Origin: a bacterium
Lineage (GTDB): Bacteria > Tectomicrobia > Entotheonellia > Entotheonellales > Entotheonellaceae
Direction: 5' to 3'
Assembly: GCA_027294925.1 (NCBI GenBank)
Contig: JAPULM010000335.1
Coordinates: 1 to 5,759, forward strand
Length of the DNA: 5,759 nt
The position numbers and the translations under genes were made by a program. Positions 1-5,759 of this stretch are shown here, one piece after another; within the stretch, counting starts at the first letter, position 1, and every line of letters begins with the position of its first letter. The notes beneath the pieces are model-generated. The model saw only the letters and a program-made list of their open reading frames with translations, was not told the origin of the DNA and made no database searches.

Positions 1-1887
1 CTGTATTAAGCCAGGCGTATTAAATACATAGGCGCGATTCACCACCGATTGACCCGATAGGTTCCCCGGCAGACTTGCAATGCCAAGCCGGCGCAGAGAC
101 CGCCTCACCTCTTCCGTCACAGCAGCAAATCCCTCGACGATCCGCAGTCCACCAGGTGTGCCGCGGCTACCTCGCACCGCGATGTATAAATGACGACCCG
201 TAGCAACAATAGCCGCACCGCCGTAAGGCGCCGTACGAATTAAATGAGGCCGGGATGCATCGGTCACATCGAACACATACATCGCATTCAGCAACGTCGT
301 TACAAATACATAAGGGCCAACTGCCGCCAAAGCCCAGGGCGCGCCGCGCGGAATGTCTGCTTGCCCTTTTAATTGTAGTGAACCATCCGGCCTCAAGACA
401 AAAATTTGTAAACCCCTATCTCCATCTATGGCATACATCATTAGGCCATCGACAATCAGACGAATGATGCGGTCGCCCTTGCCATCCTGATGATGGTATG
501 TCCACATCAACTTGGGCGCCAACGGTGCACCTAGATCAATGGCTTGAATACCACCTTGTGCTGCTGCAACGTACGCCACGCTATCGGCAACCGCAATATC
601 CAGCGCTCGGCCGGTAATCGGCACAGTAGCGCCAAGCAATGGCGTAAGGGGTTGGCTGAGGTCCACCACATGAACACCCGCCTGATCACTGGCAATCAAC
701 GCGTAAGGGGGTTGTAGCGCTATGCGGTGCGGCTTGCCAGGCAGTTTGAGTGAGCTGCGCAACTTTGGCCGGGCGGGCTGTTGCACATCGACTATCTGTA
801 AAACCCCTGCCGCATCGCTGAGCAAGGCCCAATGGCGCCATAGCGCGACATCCGTCGTCAGCTGGTTATAATAACGCCCGACAACCCGAGGCGCCGTTGG
901 AGAACTAAAGTCAACGACCACCAGGCCACTGCCATAACGGTCATCCGCCAAATAGGCAAAGGCGCCATCAACAGCCACATCCACAATGGTGCCAATATCA
1001 TCAAGCACCGACAAAAAACGTGGTTGATCAGGACGCGTCATATCGAAAAGTCGGAGACCGCCACGTGTGTCCGCCACCAACAGATGTTTATCCGTCACCG
1101 CAAAGCGAGCGGCATAGTGTGCTGTGTGGATAGACGTGAACGCAAAGCCAGAGCCGTTCATCGGCAGTACATGCACACCGTTGGTACCGGCAGCAATTAA
1201 CGCAAACGGCGGCCATAGCGTTACCCCATATGCCCCGCCCATGCGAATAGAACGTTGGCGCACCGGCGCTGCAGGCTGTTGGACATCGAGCACCTCCAGG
1301 CCGCCGGCGGCCACATAGGCGCGCTGTGCATGAAGGGCAATACCGGTGGCTGCATATCTGGTCGACCCGCGCCCCACCAGGCGCGGTTGATGGGGCGTAC
1401 GCACATCAACGATATTGACGCCATGGTTGAGACAGGCGAGATACACCATGCCATCGGCGGCGGCAATGTCGACGATATGGCCATCAACGGTTACTTGCCC
1501 TACGCGGCGTGGGCGTAGCGGTGTTGAAAGATCGAAAATATACAGGTTGCCCCGCTTTGTCCCTACATACATATAAGACGACACAATGCTCACATCAGTA
1601 ACGCCGCCACGTAGAGGGAGGGTTGCCACCAGGGTAGGGGCAGTGGGTTGCGCGACATCCACTATACTAATACCACCCCTTCCAGCCGCGAGATAGATAT
1701 AATGGCTATACTTCGCCAGGGCAACCGCCTTACCGTGAGGATAAAATAAACCTACCCGTTGTGGGTTCTCAGGGCTGCTAACATCAACGATATGTAGACC
1801 GCCCTTGCCATTAGCCAGATAAGCGTGTTGCGCCTGACGTCTCACCTGGCGGCTACGGCCACGGGTATTGTAGGTCGCGACAAGATG
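1..1887 (-). repeat. LVIVD-type beta-propeller repeat array, at least 14 copies
   Basis: This is a protein-level repeat inside the large lipoprotein. Each unit of 40-46 residues contains an A-Y-(V/L)-A strand, a glycine-rich turn, a core [IV]-[VF]-D-[VL] and then S/Q-x-P-x-x-P-x-x-V-G. Core positions are 464, 506, 548, 590, 630, 671, 711, 755, 796, 838, 880, 926, 969 and 1014. A fifteenth unit appears to begin at about residue 1049 (RAYVFNTPGL) and leaves the window. Units with cores at 671, 926 and 1014 are degenerate and lack the usual Asp. LVIVD repeats are known to form propeller-like blades. Fourteen blades would fit two seven-bladed propellers, but that split is inference. The copies have diverged at DNA level, so this is not a recent DNA expansion. 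Confidence 0.88.
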
Positions 1888-3180
1888 CGGGCCGCGGCCT
1901 AAACGGACCTGCTGCTGCTCCGTGTCCCAAATTGCTGAGGACGCCTCCGAGTCTAGGAAGCGAGCATCTTTGAAAAATTCGCTATAGCGCACCTGTACCC
2001 GCAACGACAATTGTCCCACCGCTCCCTGATCGCTTATCACCCGAATTTGAACCTGCCAATCGCCCAAGCTAAAAAAATTAGCATCGATACGGCTGCGCAC
2101 CTCTTGTTTACGCCGCACCTCACCTTGCTGCACCGTCACCTCGCGGCGCTGCCGAAGGTGCGTCAGTAGCACCTCGTAACGGCCGGCGGTATCGCTTTGC
2201 CAGTTGAAGGTCAATGGTGCTGAAGCGGATAGGGTATAGCTCGATAGGGTTCGCAGGGTGACAGACGGCACCTGTCGCCGCACCTCATAGTCACCTTGCC
2301 GCGGCGCTTCGCGATTGCCATACGCGTCAAGACTGAAATAGCGCAATTGCGTTGCCCGTTCAATTCGAATAGGTGAGGTGTAGCGGGAGGATTGCAGAGT
2401 TGGCTGGGAACCGTCGATGGTATAATAAATGGTTGCTCGACGCTCAGTAAACAACTGCACGGTTTGTGGGACGCCAAATAGTCCACCAGCCGGCCAGGCG
2501 CGGGTTGTCGCCGGCTTACTGTACTGTGTGAGTAGGCGTGAGGTGGATCCCACCTGGCCAGTTTTACTGCGTACCCGTAGCCAGAGCCGATTCTCACCGG
2601 CCAACAGCGCTGCCGCAGGAATCGGCGTCTGTTGCTCAATGCCAGGCGTAACCTGCCCCTTAGCCACCAGCCGTCCTGTCCCCCAGCCACTTTGTGTTAC
2701 AGTGATCTCATAGGCAGCATCTCCGGCCGTGCTGCGCCACCTCAGCATAGCGCTATCAGCCGGCCCAAGTTCATCGCGGTCGATCCCCACGATATCAACT
2801 TGTGGCGCGCCGGGGGCCAAAACATAATACTCACGGTGTAACGGCTCTCGATTAGCAGCCCTATCTTGTGCCCAAAAATACAAGATAAGATGCCCCGCAG
2901 CGCCTTGTGGCGACGTAATAGGCCCGCTGTATTGCCGTTGCGGTTCATCGCCCCAATGGTAAAAGATGGTGGCGCCTACCTGGGTGAACAAGCGGATTTC
3001 CGCCGGCAAGGCGGGATAAATACCACCGGCCGGTATGGCGACCGAACGGGGCGGAAAAACATCCGGAACCTCTTGCTCAACAGGCTGGCATCCCTGCAAC
3101 AAGAAAACACCGAATAACAGGCCAGCAACCCATTGCCACATGGCGGTTACGAATGCCATGTGTCCCTTTAGTTGTCTCAC
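1..3180 (-). CDS. Large LVIVD-repeat (beta-propeller) lipoprotein, C-terminus beyond window
   Basis: An uninterrupted frame of 1060 codons runs off the left edge with no stop. GTG at 3180-3178 is chosen as start: an in-frame TGA lies just upstream (3192-3190), AGGAGG precedes it by 4 bases, and it supplies the R2/K5 charges of a signal peptide. In-frame ATGs at 3159 and 3141 would lose these. Residues 15-30 are hydrophobic and end in the lipobox L-Q-G-C31. Gln at +2 suggests outer-membrane sorting. Residues 50-122 and 230-300 resemble the chitobiase/hexosaminidase C-terminal beta domain (key motif YYTIDGS at 252-258). Residues 126-221 and 305-400 are Ig/FN3-like. From about 432 onward come LVIVD repeats. 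No catalytic motif is visible, so a surface binding or scaffold role is inferred. Family assignment is by motif recognition only. The gene is divergent from the solute-binding protein genes, and its natural C-terminus is unknown. Confidence 0.9.
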   Translation of the reverse strand, partial: MRQLKGHMAFVTAMWQWVAGLLFGVFLLQGCQPVEQEVPDVFPPRSVAIPAGGIYPALPAEIRLFTQVGATIFYHWGDEPQRQYSGPITSPQGAAGHLILYFWAQDRAANREPLHREYYVLAPGAPQVDIVGIDRDELGPADSAMLRWRSTAGDAAYEITVTQSGWGTGRLVAKGQVTPGIEQQTPIPAAALLAGENRLWLRVRSKTGQVGSTSRLLTQYSKPATTRAWPAGGLFGVPQTVQLFTERRATIYYTIDGSQPTLQSSRYTSPIRIERATQLRYFSLDAYGNREAPRQGDYEVRRQVPSVTLRTLSSYTLSASAPLTFNWQSDTAGRYEVLLTHLRQRREVTVQQGEVRRKQEVRSRIDANFFSLGDWQVQIRVISDQGAVGQLSLRVQVRYSEFFKDARFLDSEASSAIWDTEQQQVRLGRGPHLVATYNTRGRSRQVRRQAQHAYLANGKGGLHIVDVSSPENPQRVGLFYPHGKAVALAKYSHYIYLAAGRGGISIVDVAQPTAPTLVATLPLRGGVTDVSIVSSYMYVGTKRGNLYIFDLSTPLRPRRVGQVTVDGHIVDIAAADGMVYLACLNHGVNIVDVRTPHQPRLVGRGSTRYAATGIALHAQRAYVAAGGLEVLDVQQPAAPVRQRSIRMGGAYGVTLWPPFALIAAGTNGVHVLPMNGSGFAFTSIHTAHYAARFAVTDKHLLVADTRGGLRLFDMTRPDQPRFLSVLDDIGTIVDVAVDGAFAYLADDRYGSGLVVVDFSSPTAPRVVGRYYNQLTTDVALWRHWALLSDAAGVLQIVDVQQPARPKLRSSLKLPGKPHRIALQPPYALIASDQAGVHVVDLSQPLTPLLGATVPITGRALDIAVADSVAYVAAAQGGIQAIDLGAPLAPKLMWTYHHQDGKGDRIIRLIVDGLMMYAIDGDRGLQIFVLRPDGSLQLKGQADIPRGAPWALAAVGPYVFVTTLLNAMYVFDVTDASRPHLIRTAPYGGAAIVATGRHLYIAVRGSRGTPGGLRIVEGFAAVTEEVRRSLRRLGIASLPGNLSGQSVVNRAYVFNTPGLIQ
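1981..2493 (-). repeat. Second copy of duplicated module (chitobiase C-terminal-like plus Ig-like domain)
   Basis: Residues 230-400 of the lipoprotein. It opens with PAGG at 230, exactly 180 residues after the first copy, followed by LFTERRATIYYTIDGSQPT and YFSLDAYGNRE. That is a good match to the chitobiase/beta-hexosaminidase C-terminal domain as I know it. The Ig-like half (305-400) repeats the landmarks of copy one: FNWQSDTAG, YEVLLT, a G-x-W-x-V-x-I-R-V-x-S-x-x-G-x-V-G stretch, and RYS at the end. It is followed by a short linker (about 401-431, rich in charged residues and Gln) leading into the LVIVD repeats. Confidence 0.72.
2518..3033 (-). repeat. First copy of duplicated module (chitobiase C-terminal-like plus Ig-like domain)
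   Basis: Residues 50-221 of the lipoprotein. The module opens with PAGG, continues with LFT...ATIFY and YFWAQDRAANRE (the chitobiase C-terminal-like part, residues 50-122), then an Ig/FN3-like part (126-221) with LRWRSTAG, YEITVT, LWLRVRSKTGQVGS and a closing QYS. The same landmarks recur about 180 residues later, so the pair is an internal duplication. This copy's first domain is the more divergent: the usual Y-T-x-D-G-S turn reads YHWGDEP. These domains usually act as spacers or carbohydrate-associated beta sandwiches; no specific ligand can be named. Confidence 0.7.
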
Positions 3181-3184
3181 ACCG

Positions 3185-3190
3185 CCTCCT
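3185..3190 (-). promoter_or_regulatory. Ribosome binding site of the lipoprotein gene
   Basis: Read on the minus strand this is AGGAGG, a perfect Shine-Dalgarno core, ending 4 bases before GTG at 3180. It decides the GTG start over the downstream ATGs at 3159 and 3141, whose upstream purines (AAGGGA before 3159) are poorer. The 4-base spacing is on the short side. Confidence 0.7.
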
Positions 3191-3209
3191 CACATTATTT
3201 TTTTGAGGA
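3187..3209 (-). promoter_or_regulatory. Possible leader hairpin covering the lipoprotein ribosome binding site
   Basis: In the minus-strand transcript UCCUCA (3209-3204) can pair with UGAGGA (3192-3187) across an 11-base A-rich loop. The 3' arm includes AGGA of the Shine-Dalgarno sequence, so the stem could reduce translation initiation. The stem is only 6 bp and may be fortuitous, since any CCUC upstream of a strong Shine-Dalgarno sequence can pair with it. Confidence 0.25.
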
Positions 3210-3243
3210 TTCATCGGCCATTGTTCATACAAAGCCGCAGGCA

Positions 3244-3252
3244 ATTGTAACA
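3244..3252 (-). promoter_or_regulatory. Candidate extended -10 promoter for the lipoprotein gene
   Basis: On the minus strand the sequence is TGTTACAAT, an extended -10 element (TGn followed by TACAAT, one mismatch to TATAAT), about 64 bases before the GTG start. A TTGAGA hexamer lies at 3275-3270, but the 20-base spacing is long for a -35, so the promoter may depend on the extended -10 or an activator. Confidence 0.4.
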
Positions 3253-3275
3253 TGAGAAGCACGCTCTAATCTCAA

Positions 3276-3293
3276 CAATGAGAATTCTTATTG
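3276..3293. promoter_or_regulatory. 18-bp near-perfect palindrome, probable operator (Fur-box-like)
   Basis: CAATGAGAATTCTTATTG reads the same on both strands except for one mismatched pair. It lies between the two divergent candidate promoters and overlaps the candidate plus-strand -35. Its half ATGAGAA also occurs alone at 3252-3258, touching the minus-strand -10. The ATGAGAAT half resembles half-sites of gammaproteobacterial Fur boxes, but the right half fits that consensus poorly. Some dimeric regulator is likely; its identity is open. Confidence 0.4.
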
Positions 3294-3318
3294 ATTTTTA
3301 TGAAAAAATCTGTACACT
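3291..3318 (+). promoter_or_regulatory. Candidate sigma-70 type promoter for the first solute-binding protein gene
   Basis: TTGATT (3291-3296) and TACACT (3313-3318) are separated by 16 bases. Each matches its consensus at four of six positions. This would give a leader of roughly 90 bases before ATG 3416. An alternative is the extended -10 TGCTATAGC at 3342-3350, which has no good -35. The overlap of the -35 with the palindrome would suit repression. Confidence 0.35.
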
Positions 3319-3402
3319 TGCCCGCCACGTATCCAGCATCCTGCTATAGCGCGTCTCAATACGAAAAGTAGCTGGACAATGCTAAGTAATTTGCTAATCA
3401 AA

Positions 3403-3407
3403 GAGGA
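3403..3407 (+). promoter_or_regulatory. Ribosome binding site of the first solute-binding protein gene
   Basis: GAGGA lies 8 bases before ATG 3416, an ideal spacing. An in-frame TAA at 3395-3397 and no other start codon between it and 3416 make this start secure. Confidence 0.75.
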
Positions 3408-3415
3408 AGACTGCC

Positions 3416-5020
3416 ATGGCCAGACAGACGACAGCCGTAACTACCGCCCTTTCTCGGCGTGAATTCCTGGCCACGACAAGTGCAACGCTCACCGGGGCAA
3501 CCGCTTTGGGGCTAACGAGACCGGCTGAAGCCGGCAAGCAACCGCTAAAACGCGGTGGTACTCTGCGCTTTGCCACACGCGGTGACACCTCTAGTCTTGA
3601 TTTCCATCGGACACCTTTTTATCCGGTTTCCCAGCCCATAGCAGCCATCTGTCAGGGCTTGCTTGACCTCAACCTAAAATCCGAGCCTGCCCCCGGCGTT
3701 GCATACGAGTGGGAAGCTTCCAAGGATTTATTGACCTATACCTTTAAACTGCGCAAAGGTGTTCTCTTTCACAATCGCCGTGAAGTCGACGCCGCAGCGA
3801 TAAAATGGAACTTCGAGCGCATTCAGGACCCCAAAAAATCCAGCGCCTTTGCCCGTTCTGCCTTGAAGAACCTGAAAGAAACGGTGGTGGTCGACAAATA
3901 TACCGTGCAGTGTCGCCTGCACCAACCCAGTGCGGCATTTCCGGCCAACGTGGTGTTTTATCCATGCAGCCTAATGGCGCCGGACGCAGAAGCACAGGCA
4001 AAAGAGTTCCCGATCAGTTGCGGTCCGTTCAAGTTTGTACGCTGGCGTCGCTACGAGCTGACGGCGCTCGAACGCTTTGAGTATTACTACGAAACCGATG
4101 CTGAGGGCAATGCACTGCCCTATCTTGACGGTATTTTAGGCCGACCCAAAAAAGAGGACCGGGTGCGCCTGACCTCACTGCGTGCGGGTGATGTTGACCT
4201 CATCGACAATATGGCCTACGCCGATGCGCAACATTTTCCCGAAAAGTATGCCACTAAATTTAAAACCTGGGACGTGCCTATGCTGGGCACCTTCTTCGTC
4301 ATCTTCAACCTCGACAAAGGGCCTTTTACGGATAAGCGCCTGCGCCAGGCGGTGGCGCACGCCATTGACCATGAGGCCATCAAAGCGGCCGTCTTTTATG
4401 GCCGCGGCGAAACCGCGACCGGTTTCTACGGGCAACAAAGCCCCTGGCATAATGCCGATGTCAAGCCGTATCCGGCATACGACCCCGACAAGGCAAAATT
4501 TCTCATCCGCCAGGCAAAAGCGCACGGCATGCCGGTTGATTTACAAGCGTCGGTCGCCTATCCATACATGCAACAGACCGGCGAGCTGTTGCACGCCATG
4601 CTATCTGAAGTCGGCTTCCACGTTATGTATAACGTTTACCAACGGCCGGTGCTACGGCAAAAACGTCGCGACCGGGATTTTCACATCACCCTAGGTAGTG
4701 CCAGTTATCGCTTTGATCCGGATGGCTGGTTCTCGCGTAGCCTTTTATCGACGTCGCCATCGACCAAACGCGCCTCGGGCTTCAACAACGAACGCGTCGA
4801 TGCCTTGATTGCGGAAGCGCGCAAGGCAGGTGATAAACAACAGCGCCTGGCGCTATGCCGGGAAATCGATAGTATCGTGAATGACGAGTTGCCCATTCTC
4901 TATCTACATCATCTGACCTTGCTGGAAGCCGGCGTGATGAATCTCCAGGGTTACCAACCGGGTATTTCCGGTCCGTTTACCGTCTTGGGCGGCGGCGTAC
5001 GGACAGCCTGGATGGCGTAA
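3416..5020 (+). CDS. Tat-exported ABC transporter solute-binding protein, family 5 (peptide/nickel type)
   Basis: A complete 534-residue protein, normal in length for the family. It would capture a solute in the periplasm and deliver it to an ABC importer. Family members bind peptides, nickel chelates, opines, sugars or haem, so the substrate cannot be read from the sequence. A twin-arginine signal (S13-R-R-E-F-L18) is followed by a mild hydrophobic stretch and an A-E-A39|G cleavage site. The mature part opens with RGGTLRFATRGDT. The family hallmark lies at about 97-136 (YEWEASKDLLTYTFKLRKG, then FHN and W131-N). A second conserved block is R310-QAVAHAIDHEAI322, and DPDKAKFLIRQA is at 356-367. 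Oddities: Arg121 replaces the usual Gly of the FHNG turn, and PISCGPF (199-205) replaces the common GTGPF. It lies upstream of a paralogue on the same strand, and its divergent control region contains a palindrome. Confidence 0.95.
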   Translation: MARQTTAVTTALSRREFLATTSATLTGATALGLTRPAEAGKQPLKRGGTLRFATRGDTSSLDFHRTPFYPVSQPIAAICQGLLDLNLKSEPAPGVAYEWEASKDLLTYTFKLRKGVLFHNRREVDAAAIKWNFERIQDPKKSSAFARSALKNLKETVVVDKYTVQCRLHQPSAAFPANVVFYPCSLMAPDAEAQAKEFPISCGPFKFVRWRRYELTALERFEYYYETDAEGNALPYLDGILGRPKKEDRVRLTSLRAGDVDLIDNMAYADAQHFPEKYATKFKTWDVPMLGTFFVIFNLDKGPFTDKRLRQAVAHAIDHEAIKAAVFYGRGETATGFYGQQSPWHNADVKPYPAYDPDKAKFLIRQAKAHGMPVDLQASVAYPYMQQTGELLHAMLSEVGFHVMYNVYQRPVLRQKRRDRDFHITLGSASYRFDPDGWFSRSLLSTSPSTKRASGFNNERVDALIAEARKAGDKQQRLALCREIDSIVNDELPILYLHHLTLLEAGVMNLQGYQPGISGPFTVLGGGVRTAWMA

Positions 5021-5161
5021 CATGCATTTTGAGGTTGATTTTCAATTTAAGGTGTGTAGACTCTCACGCACTGTTGAGGTGACAGGGGTGGCAACCAATG
5101 CTGTCTATAGTAAGATTCTTTATTTTTCCCACCGTGAATGGTTGAGCACAAGGAGTGTTGT
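5021..5161 (+). other. 141-bp spacer between the two solute-binding protein genes
   Basis: No gene is seen. A TATAGT hexamer at 5106-5111 resembles a -10, and GTGACA at 5079-5084 resembles a -35, but they are 21 bases apart, so a separate promoter for the second gene is only possible. GACAG (5081-5085) can pair with CTGTC (5101-5105), a weak stem. A T-rich run follows only about 15 bases later, so this is not a convincing terminator. Co-transcription of both genes is therefore plausible. Confidence 0.45.
5151..5155 (+). promoter_or_regulatory. Ribosome binding site of the second solute-binding protein gene
   Basis: AGGAG lies 6 bases before ATG 5162 and decides that start. An in-frame ATG at 5138 would place this site inside the gene and has no good Shine-Dalgarno sequence of its own. 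ATG 5168 would be 12 bases away, too far. Confidence 0.75.
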
Positions 5162-5759
5162 ATGAGTATGGACCAGAAAGGCAAACAAACGGAACTTTCC
5201 CGCCGCGAGTTTCTGACGGCCGCCGGTGGCGTTGCTGCCGGGGCAGCGGCAACCGGGCTGGCCGGCAAAGCCCAAGCGGGCGAGCCAAAACCCGGCCGTG
5301 GAGGCACCCTGCGCATTGCGACGCGGTCCGATACCGTTGGGCTCGAGCCGCATCGTAATAACTACTATTACGTCTCCGTGCCCATTTCCTGGATCGGTAT
5401 GGGACTGCTCGATCTGAATACGAAATTGCAACCGGTGCAAGGCATTGCCACGGAGTGGACGGCCTCCAAGGATCTGCTGACCTACACTTTCAATTTGCGC
5501 AAAGGCGCTCTGTTTCACAACGGCCGCGAGATCGATGCGGCAGCGGTGAAGTGGAACTACGATCGCATCAAACAGCCTACGACGCATCCTTTCGTACGCG
5601 GGACCCTGGTCAACCTCAAAGAGACGGAGGTGGTGGATAAATACACCGTACGTTGTCATCTACACAATCCCAGTGCGGCCTTTCCCGCCAATGTGGTGTA
5701 TTATCCCGCTCACTTGATGGCGCCTGACACCGAAGCGCAGGCCGCTGAGCATCCGATCT
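5162..5759 (+). CDS. Second Tat-exported family 5 solute-binding protein, C-terminus beyond window
   Basis: The first 199 residues of a protein expected to be about 530 long. By hand alignment it is about 60% identical to its upstream neighbour over the shared part, with one single-residue gap near residue 143. The twin-arginine signal (S13-R-R-E-F-L18), an Ala/Gly-rich stretch and A-Q-A39|G cleavage fall at the same residue numbers as in the neighbour, which supports ATG 5162. The mature protein opens with RGGTLRIATRSDT. The family hallmark is at about 97-136 and keeps the canonical FHNGRE turn that the neighbour has lost. The block from about 153 to 199 (VVDKYTV, PSAAFPANVV, LMAPD) is strongly conserved. 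Substrate unknown. Differences in the regions around residues 66-80 suggest that ligand preference may differ from the neighbour; this is inference. Permease and ATPase genes, if present, would lie further right. Confidence 0.93.
   Translation, partial: MSMDQKGKQTELSRREFLTAAGGVAAGAAATGLAGKAQAGEPKPGRGGTLRIATRSDTVGLEPHRNNYYYVSVPISWIGMGLLDLNTKLQPVQGIATEWTASKDLLTYTFNLRKGALFHNGREIDAAAVKWNYDRIKQPTTHPFVRGTLVNLKETEVVDKYTVRCHLHNPSAAFPANVVYYPAHLMAPDTEAQAAEHPI

Noticed and set aside
1124..1518. Short open frames on both strands around 1124-1518
   Set aside because: All sit within the LVIVD repeat part of the lipoprotein gene, whose frame is uninterrupted and shows regular repeat spacing.
1..1887. A CRISPR or tandem DNA repeat array suggested by recurring motifs
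   Set aside because: The periodicity is in the protein only. Spacing varies between 120 and 138 bases, and the DNA copies have diverged strongly.
2211..2690. A 159-codon open frame on the minus strand
   Set aside because: It lies wholly inside the lipoprotein gene in another frame of the same strand. Its product has no recognisable domain, whereas the 1060-codon frame has coherent domains across this stretch.
4182..4694. A 170-codon open frame on the plus strand
   Set aside because: It overlaps the first binding protein in another frame, with a low-complexity Ser/Thr/Arg-rich product and no ribosome binding site of note. It is a shadow of the real gene.
5081..5127. A possible intrinsic terminator after the first binding protein gene (GACAG/CTGTC stem and TATTTTT)
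   Set aside because: The stem is only 5 bp with a 15-base loop, and the T-run starts about 15 bases after it. This does not fit a factor-independent terminator.
5138..5161. An upstream in-frame ATG at 5138 as start of the second binding protein
   Set aside because: It lacks its own Shine-Dalgarno sequence, would swallow the strong AGGAG at 5151-5155, and would break the exact position match of the Tat motif with the paralogue.
5120..5659. A 179-codon open frame on the minus strand opposite the second binding protein
   Set aside because: It is antisense to a clear family 5 binding protein. Its product (for example VDQGPAYERM) resembles no family, and a similar antisense frame occurs opposite the first paralogue, as expected from shared codon bias.

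Overview
The window looks like chromosomal DNA of a Gram-negative bacterium of moderate G+C content. The evidence is a lipoprotein signal peptide with an outer-membrane type +2 residue, two substrate-binding proteins with twin-arginine (Tat) signals, and strong Shine-Dalgarno sequences. A proteobacterial or similar host is plausible. Nothing in the window fixes the taxon: there is no rRNA, tRNA or diagnostic housekeeping gene.

Layout. (1) Positions 1-3180, minus strand: one very long open frame, at least 1060 codons, running off the left edge. It starts at a GTG and encodes a lipoprotein with a duplicated module (a chitobiase C-terminal-like beta domain plus an Ig/FN3-like domain), followed by at least 14 LVIVD-type beta-propeller repeats with a period near 42 residues. 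(2) Positions 3181-3415: a 235-bp divergent intergenic region holding candidate promoters for both directions and an 18-bp near-perfect palindrome between them. (3) Positions 3416-5020, plus strand: a complete 534-residue Tat-exported family 5 solute-binding protein (the peptide/dipeptide/nickel type of ABC transporter). (4) Positions 5021-5161: a 141-bp gap with a ribosome binding site but no convincing terminator. (5) Positions 5162-5759, plus strand: the first 199 residues of a second family 5 solute-binding protein, a paralogue about 60% identical to the first by hand count, cut by the right edge.

How they may work together. The two plus-strand genes look like an old tandem duplication of periplasmic binding proteins. 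They probably serve one or more ABC importers whose permease and ATPase genes would lie beyond the right edge. The divergent lipoprotein is probably displayed on the outer membrane or cell surface as a binding or scaffold protein; it has no visible catalytic motif. A functional link between the two units rests only on the shared control region and is inference. I see no mobile element, CRISPR array, RNA gene or defence system. The most unusual item is the architecture of the large lipoprotein.
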